Source: Pseudomonadota bacterium (GTDB lineage: Bacteria; Pseudomonadota; Gammaproteobacteria; Burkholderiales; Rhodocyclaceae). From it: DNA of 59,463 bases. Every line of letters begins with the position of its first letter. The stretch's first letter is position 1. Shown here piece by piece: positions 36,395-44,187 of the stretch. The DNA is taken from the NCBI GenBank assembly GCA_029780075.1, contig JAKOZI010000155.1:1-59463 (forward strand). The letters run 5' to 3'. The translations under genes were made by a program, and so were the position numbers. Under the pieces are notes generated by a model. That model saw only the letters and a list, made by a program, of their open reading frames with translations. It did no database searches and was not told the origin of the DNA.

Positions 36395-36706
36395 CAGTCA
36401 TCCCCTTGTTTCGACTTATGCGCAGATTCAAACACAAATCCGCGTCGCCGGCCAGAGAGCAGATAGCCATGTTGGTCCACCCGAATAGCGCATCCCGAAA
36501 CCCTTCCCCTGGCCCGCAAACCTCGGACGCTGCAAGGCGTGGGCTCCGAATGCCCCTGGCAGATCTGCATCGACGCCGCCGGGAACGTTTCCGTCGGATG
36601 CCCGGCCCGGCGAGTCGTGCGTGCGGCAGGCCCGGAGCGCTAACAAGTTGCCGGCTTTCATGGTATAAGGCCTGCACTTCGAGAACGGGCGCATTCATTA
36701 CATCCC
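36395..36706. promoter_or_regulatory. divergent intergenic region between the LysR gene and lplT
   Basis: The 312 bases hold no gene I can support. For lplT an extended -10, TGGTATAAG, with TATAAG at 36664-36669, lies about 40 bases before the start; the -35 is poor. LysR-type T-n11-A boxes cannot be singled out by eye. Confidence 0.4.
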
Positions 36707-37969
36707 ATGCCTTTCGGCTTCTACATCATCATGGCGGCGCAGTTTTTTTCGGCGCTGGCAGACAATGCCCTGCTCATCGTTGCCATCTCGATCCTGCGCG
36801 AAATGCACGCGCCCAGCGAATATGAGCCGCTGCTCAAGACCTTCTTCACGGTTTCCTATGTCGCGCTGGCGGCCTTCGTCGGCGCTTTCGCCGACTCGAT
36901 GCCCAAGTGGCGGGTGATGTTCATCAGCAATGGCATCAAGATTGTCGGTTGCGCGATGATGTACTGGGATGTTCACCCGCTGCTCGCCTATGCGGTGGTC
37001 GGTCTCGGTGCAGCTGCCTACTCACCGGCCAAGTATGGGATTCTTACCGAGTACCTGCCCCACCGCCTGCTGGTGGTCGCCAATGGCTGGATCGAGGGAC
37101 TGACGGTGGCAGCGATCATTCTCGGCGTCGTCGTTGGTGGTACTTTGATCCAGCCCGCGGTGGCCAACAGCCTGCTGACCATGGACTTTCCTGTCATAGA
37201 CACCGGAGTCGACACCATCGGTGAGATGTCCCTGTGCTTTGTTGCCACGTTCTACCTGTTGGCCGCGCTGTTCAACCTCTACATTCCGGACACTGGCGTC
37301 GATCACCGGGTCCTGCACAGGAATCCGTGGTATCTGGTGCGCGAGTTCAATCATTGCCTGGCACTGCTCTGGCGGGACCGCCTGGGTCAGGTTTCGCTGG
37401 CGGTCACGACGCTGTTCTGGGGGGCCGGCGCGACGCTGCAGTTCATAGTGATCAAATGGGCTGAAAGCGCTTTGCAGCTCGGTTTGTCAAAGTCGAGCAT
37501 GCTGCAGGGCGTGGTTGCCGTCGGGGTTGCCCTGGGGGCAGCCGGCGCTGCGCGAATGATCACCTTGCGCAAATCGGTGCGCGTGATTCCGCTCGGGATC
37601 GCCATGGGGATCATTGTGCTGGTGATGAACTTTGTGCATCACCTGTGGCTTGCCGTGCCGCTGCTGGTCCTGATCGGCGCCCTCTCCGGTTTCTTCGTCG
37701 TGCCGATGAACGCTCTGCTGCAGCACCGGGGCCACATTCTGATGGGGGCCGGACATTCGATTGCTGTGCAGAACTTCAACGAGAACCTGTCAATCCTTGC
37801 CCTGACCGGTTTCTACTTTCTGATGATCCGCGCCGACTTGTCGATCTATCTGGTGATCACCCTGTTCGGAGTCTTTGTCAGCGGCGCCATGTGGCTGGTC
37901 AAAGGCCGCCATGAAGCCAATCAGGAAATCCACGACGACGTCAGTCAACTCGACGACAGCACACACTGA
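36707..37969 (+). CDS. lplT: lysophospholipid transporter LplT
   Basis: A 420-residue MFS protein starting MPFGFYIIMAAQFFSALADNALLIVAIS, highly typical of LplT, with about 12 hydrophobic segments. LplT flips lysophosphatidylethanolamine into the cytoplasmic leaflet for re-acylation by Aas. In many bacteria it is fused to or followed by aas; here no acyltransferase gene follows, so the acylation partner must be elsewhere. Divergent from the LysR gene. Confidence 0.9.
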   Translation: MPFGFYIIMAAQFFSALADNALLIVAISILREMHAPSEYEPLLKTFFTVSYVALAAFVGAFADSMPKWRVMFISNGIKIVGCAMMYWDVHPLLAYAVVGLGAAAYSPAKYGILTEYLPHRLLVVANGWIEGLTVAAIILGVVVGGTLIQPAVANSLLTMDFPVIDTGVDTIGEMSLCFVATFYLLAALFNLYIPDTGVDHRVLHRNPWYLVREFNHCLALLWRDRLGQVSLAVTTLFWGAGATLQFIVIKWAESALQLGLSKSSMLQGVVAVGVALGAAGAARMITLRKSVRVIPLGIAMGIIVLVMNFVHHLWLAVPLLVLIGALSGFFVVPMNALLQHRGHILMGAGHSIAVQNFNENLSILALTGFYFLMIRADLSIYLVITLFGVFVSGAMWLVKGRHEANQEIHDDVSQLDDSTH

Positions 37970-38004
37970 ACCGTGCCATTCGCGGCCGGATCCACTTCCA
38001 GGCA

Positions 38005-38075
38005 CTGAGCCGTTTCACGCCAGCCACGAAACGTTTCAGGGTGGTGTTTCACATGGCGGCATAAACCCCTATACT
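38005..38075 (+). promoter_or_regulatory. Lrp-type gene promoter with upstream inverted repeat
   Basis: TTCACA (38048-38053), 16 bases, TATACT (38070-38075) forms a plausible promoter for the Lrp-family gene at 38107. Just upstream lies a 35-base inverted repeat: CTGA-gc-CGTTTC (38005-38016) mirrors GAAACG-tt-TCAG (38028-38039) around 11 bases. Such a site could serve autoregulation by the Lrp-type protein. Confidence 0.45.
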
Positions 38076-38106
38076 GCGCACACTGCATGCACCAATATGG
38101 CGAATA

Positions 38107-38628
38107 ATGTCCAAAATCACCATCGATCGTTATGATCTTGCACTGCTCGACGCCCTGCAGCGCAAGGGCAACGCCACCAACGCCACGCTCGGCGAACAGA
38201 TCCGTCTCTCGGCGTCGCAGATCAGCAGACGTATCCAGCGTCTGGAGGAAGACGGAGTCATCGCCGGCTACGTGGCATTGCTCGCCCCCTCGGCGCTGGG
38301 CCTGGGGATCACCGCTTTTGCGCAGGTAATCCTGGAGCGGCACGGTGAAACCGCCAGTGAAGCCTTTGAAAACGCGGTAGCGGCAATGCCGGAAGTAACG
38401 GACTGCCATTCGGTCAGTGGCGACGCCGACTACATGCTGCGCATCGTTGTTCCCGATCTGGCCGAATTCTCGGAACTGATGATGAAACGTCTGCTGCGTC
38501 TGCCTGGTGTCGCCCGCATCAAGACCAGCATTGCCCTGCAGACGATCAAGCAGACGCACGTCCTGCCGCTTGATCACCTGACGCAGCCGAACAAGCCGCG
38601 TCAGCGCGTGCGCTATGCCGAAGGCTAG
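38107..38628 (+). CDS. Lrp/AsnC-family transcriptional regulator
   Basis: A 173-residue regulator with an N-terminal winged helix-turn-helix (LLDALQRKGNATNATLGEQIRLSASQISRRIQRLEEDGVI) and a C-terminal RAM/AsnC ligand-binding domain (DCHSVSGDADYMLRIVVPDL), which assembles octamers. The effector is probably an amino acid but cannot be named. It lies alone between lplT and the convergent TPM gene, overlapping the latter by four bases. Confidence 0.93.
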   Translation: MSKITIDRYDLALLDALQRKGNATNATLGEQIRLSASQISRRIQRLEEDGVIAGYVALLAPSALGLGITAFAQVILERHGETASEAFENAVAAMPEVTDCHSVSGDADYMLRIVVPDLAEFSELMMKRLLRLPGVARIKTSIALQTIKQTHVLPLDHLTQPNKPRQRVRYAEG

Positions 38629-39122
38629 AGCAGCAACGGTGCATCCGGCAGCTCGTTGGAGTTTTCAGCAGACGCGGCGAAGTGTTCAGCCAATGCCTCG
38701 GTGATCGTTCGCAGCGCCTGCAGCGTACCACCCTCGAAATCACCAGTGCGGAAGGCGGCTTCCATGTCCCGGCATACGCGCTCCCAGAATGGTTGGCCGA
38801 CCTTGGCGTTGATTCCCCGGTCGGCAATGATTTCGACACGCCGGTCGATCAGTTGCAGGTAAATCAGTACGCCGCTGTTGTGCTCGGTATCCCAGACCCG
38901 CGTCTGCGCAAACAGCTCGACCGCCCGTGCGCGCACCGACTGGGCGTGCCAGACCGCGGCCAGCGGCAGATTGGCTTCGACCACCACGCGCAGCTCGCCA
39001 GAATGCCCCGATTCCGAGGATTTGACCGCCTGCTCGATCTTGCCGAGCAGGCGGGGTGGAAATACACGCAGCACCCACCAGTGCGGCAGCAACAGATGGC
39101 GGAACAGTCTTCTCAGATCCAT
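38625..39122 (-). CDS. TPM-domain protein (second copy)
   Basis: A 165-residue protein with a TPM (TLP18.3/Psb32/MOLO-1) domain, recognisable as SGELRVVVEANLP, TEHNSGVLIYLQLIDRRVEIIADRGIN and GTLQALRTITEALAEHF. It lacks a signal peptide and has a short hydrophobic N-terminal region (LFRHLLLPHWWVLRVFP). It is the third gene of a lemA-TPM-TPM unit, its ATG overlapping the previous stop by one base (TGATG). Function unknown. Confidence 0.85.
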   Translation of the reverse strand: MDLRRLFRHLLLPHWWVLRVFPPRLLGKIEQAVKSSESGHSGELRVVVEANLPLAAVWHAQSVRARAVELFAQTRVWDTEHNSGVLIYLQLIDRRVEIIADRGINAKVGQPFWERVCRDMEAAFRTGDFEGGTLQALRTITEALAEHFAASAENSNELPDAPLLL

Positions 39123-39994
39123 CACCAGTCTCCCGATGCGCCGCCGCCGCCAAAGCTGCCACCGTCGCCAGAAAACCCGCTCTCGGAACCGCCCCCGCCG
39201 CCCCACGATACACCTCCCGACGACCAGCCGGCCCCACCCAGCATCCCGAGAAACAGGGATACCAAGCACGCCACCAAACCGAGCAAGGCGGCGACCAGCA
39301 CCGAGGAGATCAGCATCGAAGCAATCACCCCGGCGGCAACACCGACCATGCCGGCGGCCAGAAGACGTCCAAAAATTGCGCGCAGCACGCCACCAGCCAC
39401 GAATACCAGGACGAAGCCGACAAACAACAAGGTTTCAAAGTGGTCGTCGCTGTCGGCACGCCGACTGGAAGCAACGCCTGGTGGCGGCATTGGTTCGCCG
39501 CCGATCACCCGGATCATGGCATCGATCCCCGCGTCGATCCCACCGGAGAAGTCTCCCTGTTTGAAGCGTGGGCTGATCGTCTCGCTGATGATCCGTTTCG
39601 CTGTGGCATCGTTGAGCGCTCCTTCAAGGCCGTAACCCACCTCGATCCGCAGTTTCCTGTCCTCCTTCGCCACCAGCAGCAACGCGCCGTCGTCAACACC
39701 CCGGCGACCCAGCTTCCACGACTCCACGGCGCGCAGCGCGTATTGCTCGATGGACTCGGGTTTGACCGTCGGGACGATCAGTACGGCAATCTGCGACCCC
39801 TTGTTGCGCTCGAAGGCCGCCAGCTTGGCTTCCAACCTCCCTTTCTGATCGGCGGCCAGCGTGCCGGTCAGGTCGGTGACCCGCGCTGCCAGCCCAGGAA
39901 TCGGCTGCGGTTCGTCGCCTGCGGCGAGCCCCGCGCCGAACAGCAGGAGCAGGCCCAGCAACCAGGCCAGCAAGCGCCCAGGAAGCCCTGGCAT
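39122..39994 (-). CDS. YgcG-like membrane-anchored TPM-domain protein
   Basis: A 290-residue protein: signal peptide (LLAWLLGLLLLFGAGLAAG), an extracytoplasmic TPM domain (residues about 30-180, VTDLTGTLAADQKGRLEAKL then EVGYGLEGALND), two transmembrane segments (about 200-260) and a Gly/Ser-rich tail (GGGGGSESGFSGDGGSFGGGG). This is the YgcG/DUF2207-like architecture that is often paired with LemA. Role unknown, perhaps in the envelope stress response. It follows lemA with three bases between. Confidence 0.9.
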   Translation of the reverse strand: MPGLPGRLLAWLLGLLLLFGAGLAAGDEPQPIPGLAARVTDLTGTLAADQKGRLEAKLAAFERNKGSQIAVLIVPTVKPESIEQYALRAVESWKLGRRGVDDGALLLVAKEDRKLRIEVGYGLEGALNDATAKRIISETISPRFKQGDFSGGIDAGIDAMIRVIGGEPMPPPGVASSRRADSDDHFETLLFVGFVLVFVAGGVLRAIFGRLLAAGMVGVAAGVIASMLISSVLVAALLGLVACLVSLFLGMLGGAGWSSGGVSWGGGGGSESGFSGDGGSFGGGGASGDW

Positions 39995-39997
39995 TGA

Positions 39998-40657
39998 CTA
40001 GTAACTCGGCGCGGGCGAGGTCTTGCCGCCTGCTTGAGAATTTGCAGGAGCGGGTGCCGCCGGAGCTGGCCTGGTGAAGTCGACCTTCGGTGCCGTCGAG
40101 ATCGCTTTTTCGTTGTCGACACTGAAATTTGGCTTGACCGTGTACCCGAATATCATCGCCGTGAGATTGTTCGGAAAAGTACGTACAGACACGTTGTAGC
40201 CTTCAACCGCCTTGATGTAGCGGTTACGAGCCACGGTGATGCGGTTTTCGGTCCCTTCGAGCTGCGCCTGCAGGTCACGGAAAGCGGCGTCGGCCTTCAG
40301 TTGTGGATAGTTCTCCGCGACCACCAGCAGTCGTGACAGCGCGCCGGAAAGACCCGCTTGCGCCTGCTGGAATTTGGCAAAGGCTTCCGGATTGTTGACC
40401 AGTTCCGGCGTCGCCTGGATGGCACCAACCTGTGCGCGCGCCTGTGTCACCTGCGTCAGGACGTCCTTTTCATGGCTGGCGTAGCCTTGCACCGTACTGA
40501 CCAGATTAGGGACCAGGTCGGCTCGCCGTTGGTATTGATTAAGCACCTCGGACCACGCCGACTTGATCGCTTCGTCGCCACTCTGAAAAGTGTTGTAGCC
40601 GCAGCCGGACAGGAGGCCGGCGAGCAAGACAAGAATGGCCAGAATTCGCATACGCAT
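39998..40657 (-). CDS. lemA: LemA-family lipoprotein
   Basis: A 219-residue LemA-domain protein with a lipobox (LLAGLLSGC) and an all-helical body (QRRADLVPNLVSTVQGYASHEKDVLTQVTQARAQ). The family is widespread and has no firm biochemical function. AAAGGAG is spaced nine bases before the ATG at 40657; a GTG at 40660 and ATG at 40651 are alternatives. The C-terminus is Pro/Ala-rich. First gene of lemA-TPM-TPM, 64 bases after udg. Confidence 0.92.
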   Translation of the reverse strand: MRMRILAILVLLAGLLSGCGYNTFQSGDEAIKSAWSEVLNQYQRRADLVPNLVSTVQGYASHEKDVLTQVTQARAQVGAIQATPELVNNPEAFAKFQQAQAGLSGALSRLLVVAENYPQLKADAAFRDLQAQLEGTENRITVARNRYIKAVEGYNVSVRTFPNNLTAMIFGYTVKPNFSVDNEKAISTAPKVDFTRPAPAAPAPANSQAGGKTSPAPSY

Positions 40658-40720
40658 CACAGATTCTCCTTTACTCGGAATGAACAGGACACCTACCAGA
40701 TGGCGGTTTTCGTTCGTTTC

Positions 40721-41578
40721 TCAAGGGGCAAGCGGACCAGGAGGACCGACAGGGATCTCGGCCGTAGACGCCTTCGCCATCCGCATCAGGGCGCGGGCGC
40801 GGCACAGGTCTTCCCATGCCTTCGCCTTGTCCGGCAGCGTACGGAGTAGATACGCCGGATGATAGGTCACCACCACCGGAATCCTGCGCTCGTTGCACTC
40901 GGACGCAGGATAATCGAATGGCTTGCCACGCAGAGCACCCAGCGGACCCGCGTTACCGAGGACCGCGTGTGCCGCCGCGCGGCCCAGCAGCACAATCAGT
41001 CGCGGCTGCAGGAGCGCAATCTGACGCTTCAGATAGGGGGCACAGGCGGAAATCTCGGCGATCTCCGGTGTTCGATTATTTGGCGGGCGGCATTTCACGG
41101 CGTTGGCGATGTAGACATCCTCGCCACGGCGCAGGTCGATCGCCGCCAGCATCGCATCGAGGAGTTTGCCGGCCGGTCCCACGAAAGGCTCGCCGCGTGC
41201 GTCTTCCTCGGCGCCGGGGCCTTCGCCGATGAACAGCCAGTCGGCTGACGTGTCGCCAACACCAAGCACCGCCTGCTTCCTCCCCTGGCAGAGCGCACAG
41301 GCGCTGCAGCCCGCAACGCTCTGCCGCAGTTCATCCCAGCCCATGCGGGCAATCGCCTCTGGTCTGGACGCCGTCGGCGCCGCAACGGGAGCGGACGGGG
41401 GTCGGCGTGCAGGATCCTCGCGCTCCTCGGAAATCGATTCGGCGGGCGGCCTGGCCGGTGTTACGTGGCGAGTGACCGCGACTGTGGGCTGCGGGCGCAA
41501 CTGCCACAACGGCGACAGCCCGATCTCGCGCAACAACTCCGCACGCGTCAGACGCGCAGCGGGTGGATTCCCGGTCAT
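40721..41578 (-). CDS. family 4 uracil-DNA glycosylase (Fe-S type)
   Basis: A 285-residue uracil-DNA glycosylase of the thermophile-type family 4. The active-site motif is GEGPGAEEDARGEPFVG and the C-terminal motif is HPAYLLR. The [4Fe-4S] cysteines lie in CSACALC, with further cysteines at VKCRPPNN and ISACAPYL. The N-terminal 100 residues are Pro/Ala-rich and variable. It removes uracil from DNA. The start ATG overlaps the rimI stop by one base. Confidence 0.93.
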   Translation of the reverse strand: MTGNPPAARLTRAELLREIGLSPLWQLRPQPTVAVTRHVTPARPPAESISEEREDPARRPPSAPVAAPTASRPEAIARMGWDELRQSVAGCSACALCQGRKQAVLGVGDTSADWLFIGEGPGAEEDARGEPFVGPAGKLLDAMLAAIDLRRGEDVYIANAVKCRPPNNRTPEIAEISACAPYLKRQIALLQPRLIVLLGRAAAHAVLGNAGPLGALRGKPFDYPASECNERRIPVVVTYHPAYLLRTLPDKAKAWEDLCRARALMRMAKASTAEIPVGPPGPLAP

Positions 41579-42054
41579 CACGCCGAAACCTCAGCCAGAT
41601 CATGCTTCATCACCAGCGCGTCCTCGACACCCTCAGTCGCCTGGTAGTAGCCGCGGCGTACGCCGACCTGCCGAAAGCCGAAGTTTCGATAGAGTGCCAG
41701 CGCCTTGCCGTTCGATGGACGCACTTCCAGCCACAAGATCAACGCCCCCGCCTGGCGTGCCACACGCATGGCATGCGACAGCACGCGCGCACCAAAACCC
41801 ATACCCTGCCGCTTCTCGGCGACAGTGAGATTGAGCAGGTGTGCCTCGTCGACGGCGATCATCAACACGCAGTAGCCAATCAACTCACCGGTCACGCGAC
41901 ACCCCCAGGCACTATAGCCGGAAGCGATGGAATCCAGGAAATTTCCCCGCGTCCAGGGAAACGGATGGACGCGATTCTCGATAGCCAGCATTTCGTCGAT
42001 GTCGCCACTGCCCATCCGCAGCATTTCCACCTGCGGTGCGAGGACGGCGCTCAC
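41578..42054 (-). CDS. rimI: ribosomal-protein-alanine N-acetyltransferase RimI
   Basis: A 158-residue GNAT acetyltransferase. The acetyl-CoA loop is present in the region VAEKRQGMGFGARVL (R/Q-x-x-G-x-G), followed by LWLEVRPSNGKALALYRNFGF. It acetylates the N-terminus of ribosomal protein S18. The start is GTG at 42054, overlapping the tsaB stop (GTGA); the open frame upstream to 42279 belongs to tsaB DNA. tsaB-rimI is a conserved pair. Confidence 0.93.
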   Translation of the reverse strand: MSAVLAPQVEMLRMGSGDIDEMLAIENRVHPFPWTRGNFLDSIASGYSAWGCRVTGELIGYCVLMIAVDEAHLLNLTVAEKRQGMGFGARVLSHAMRVARQAGALILWLEVRPSNGKALALYRNFGFRQVGVRRGYYQATEGVEDALVMKHDLAEVSA

Positions 42055-42728
42055 GCCTTGCCACCGATGGCCAGGCGCTCGACCACCGTCAGCGCCACCT
42101 TGTTGCGGACGTAGATCGGTGCCGCTGCTGCGGCATCGATACTTTCGCCACGCGCCAGACGTGGCGCGGCGAGGCGCGCGACGGCACCGGCATCGGGCAT
42201 CAACTCGGGATGCCAGCCGCTTACGCAGCCAGACAAGCGCTGACGCAGCACCGGATAGGCCGCGAGTCCGTTGCCGCATGCCAGCCAGTCGCCCGAGTCC
42301 GGAAGCGGCAGCGCAGACGGCGGACAGACCACCACCTCGCCGAGGGGCACGCTGTCGGCAAAACGGCCGTGATAAACCTCACCCATGCGTGCGTCGAGCA
42401 AGATAATCACTTTTCCCCCAGCACTGGCCAGAGCCATGGCCTCAAGCGTGCCGACCGGAATGATCGGCAAGGCGTGCGCAAATGCCAAGCCCTGCGCCAC
42501 GCCGCAGGCGACGCGCAGCCCTGTAAATGAGCCAGGACCGGCGGCAAACGCGATCCCGCCCAGGTCGGAAAACCCCAGGCCCGCTTCGTGCAGCGTACTC
42601 AGGATCAGCGGCAGGAGGGTTTCGGAGTGGGACCGGCCAGCCGGACAGTCACGCCGCAACAACTCACCGTCGCGCCAGATGGCAATGCTGCCGAGATCGG
42701 TCGAAGTCTCGATGGCCAGGAGATTCAT
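42051..42728 (-). CDS. tsaB: tRNA threonylcarbamoyladenosine biosynthesis protein TsaB
   Basis: A 225-residue ASKHA-fold protein that supports TsaD in making t6A37 in ANN-decoding tRNAs. Conserved segments are LAIETSTDLGSIAIW, GPGSFTGLRVACGVAQGLA and ALASAGGKVIILLDARMGEVY. The ATG at 42728 is supported by the family N-terminus MNLLAIETS. First gene of tsaB-rimI-udg, and divergent from the glycogen cluster. Confidence 0.95.
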   Translation of the reverse strand: MNLLAIETSTDLGSIAIWRDGELLRRDCPAGRSHSETLLPLILSTLHEAGLGFSDLGGIAFAAGPGSFTGLRVACGVAQGLAFAHALPIIPVGTLEAMALASAGGKVIILLDARMGEVYHGRFADSVPLGEVVVCPPSALPLPDSGDWLACGNGLAAYPVLRQRLSGCVSGWHPELMPDAGAVARLAAPRLARGESIDAAAAAPIYVRNKVALTVVERLAIGGKA

Positions 42729-42868
42729 GCGCCGTATTCTACCCCGCCTGATCACCGACGGCGCCCGTTGTGCGTCCCAAGTGCCGAAGGCAAGGTCAGC
42801 CGTAGCGGGCCATGCGCCGTCGCTTCGCGGTGCCGGTGGCGACGGACGGTGGCAAACCGGGCGGTCGC

Positions 42869-42898
42869 TTGGTCGGTCCCCAGCTTTCCCGATACAAT
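42869..42898 (+). promoter_or_regulatory. putative sigma-70 promoter of the glycogen synthase-glgE unit
   Basis: TTGGTC (42869-42874), 18 bases, TACAAT (42893-42898), about 65 bases before the start at 42966. The rest of the 237-base gap to tsaB holds no gene. Confidence 0.5.
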
Positions 42899-42965
42899 GG
42901 CAGGGACTTCCAACGATGCGCCACCAGCGCGTCCACCTGACAACCACAGCATAGAAAGTCCCGCA

Positions 42966-44177
42966 ATGAAAGTACTGTTTTTGACGCGAGAATACCCTCC
43001 CTACGTCTACGGCGGAGCCGGTGTTCACGTCGAGTATCTGTCTGGCGAACTCGCCAAGCTGATGCATGTCGAGGTCCGCTCCTTTGGTGATCAGGATACT
43101 GTCAGAGAGGGTGTGCGGGTCCGGGGTTTTCCGTTCGGAAAGGGCAGTTTTTCCCACGTCGACAAGAAACTCAGCGGCGCACTCGACACCTTTGAAACCA
43201 ACCTCGAGACCCTCAGCGAACAGGTTGACGCCGATCTGGTGCATGTGCACACCTGGTATGCACACCTCGGGGGTATCCTGGCAAAGACCCTGTACGGTAT
43301 CCCGCTGGTGCATACGGTCCATTCGCTGGAGCCACTGCGTCCGTGGAAGCGCGAGCAGCTTGGCTGTGGCTACGACATGTCGTCGTGGATCGAACGCACT
43401 TCACTCGGTATGGCCGATGCGGTCATTGCCGTATCGCAGGGGACCAAGGACGACATCCTGGCACATTTCGACATCGACCCGGCGAAGATCACGGTGATCT
43501 ACAACGGTATCAATGTCGAGCAGTACCATCCCACCGAGGACACGACCGCGCTGGAAAAATACGGCGTCGATCCGCAAAAACCGATCGTTCTCTTCGTCGG
43601 CCGGATCACGCGCCAGAAAGGCATCGTCCATCTGGTCAATGCGGTCCAGTATATCAACCCCACAGCTCAGATCGTGCTCTGTGCCGGCGCACCCGATACC
43701 AGAGAGGTGCTCGCGGAGATGGAAGCCGCGATCAGGCACATTCGCCATGAAGGTTTCAACAACGTGATCTGGATTCAGGAGATGGTCACCAAGGAGGAAG
43801 CGATCGAACTGTATTCGCACGCCACGGTCTTCTGTTGTCCGTCGATCTACGAGCCTTTCGGGATCATCAATCTCGAAGCCATGGCCTGTCGAACGGCCGT
43901 CGTGGCGAGTTCAGTCGGGGGCATCAAGGAGGTCGTCGTCGATGGCGTCACCGGCTACCTGGTGCCGCTCGAGCAATGGCATGTGGCACCGTTCGAGCCC
44001 GTCAACCCGGATGTCTTTTCGCGTGACCTGGCGACGGCCATCAACAAGATCCTGGACGATCCCGAGCTTGCCGAGTCCATGGCCGCGGCCGGCCAGCAGC
44101 GCGCACGCGAAGTTTTCAGTTGGTCGAGCATCGCGCAGCAAACCAAGAGACTCTACGATTCGCTGGTGAAATTTTAG
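42966..44177 (+). CDS. glgA: GT4-type glycogen synthase / maltose-1-phosphate synthase
   Basis: A 403-residue GT-B glycosyltransferase of family GT4. It starts MKVLFLTREYPPYVYGGAGVHVEYLSGEL and has HTVHSLEP, IYNGIN, FVGRITRQKG and the E-x7-E motif in CPSIYEPFGIINLEAMAC. It matches the actinobacterial-type glycogen synthase (glgA_Coryne/GlgM) and not the GT5 enzyme of E. coli. In mycobacteria this enzyme makes maltose-1-phosphate from ADP-glucose and glucose-1-phosphate, the substrate of GlgE. Since glgE follows after 10 bases, the GlgM role is likely here. Cytoplasmic. Confidence 0.9.
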   Translation: MKVLFLTREYPPYVYGGAGVHVEYLSGELAKLMHVEVRSFGDQDTVREGVRVRGFPFGKGSFSHVDKKLSGALDTFETNLETLSEQVDADLVHVHTWYAHLGGILAKTLYGIPLVHTVHSLEPLRPWKREQLGCGYDMSSWIERTSLGMADAVIAVSQGTKDDILAHFDIDPAKITVIYNGINVEQYHPTEDTTALEKYGVDPQKPIVLFVGRITRQKGIVHLVNAVQYINPTAQIVLCAGAPDTREVLAEMEAAIRHIRHEGFNNVIWIQEMVTKEEAIELYSHATVFCCPSIYEPFGIINLEAMACRTAVVASSVGGIKEVVVDGVTGYLVPLEQWHVAPFEPVNPDVFSRDLATAINKILDDPELAESMAAAGQQRAREVFSWSSIAQQTKRLYDSLVKF

Positions 44178-44187
44178 GAGCATCGTG

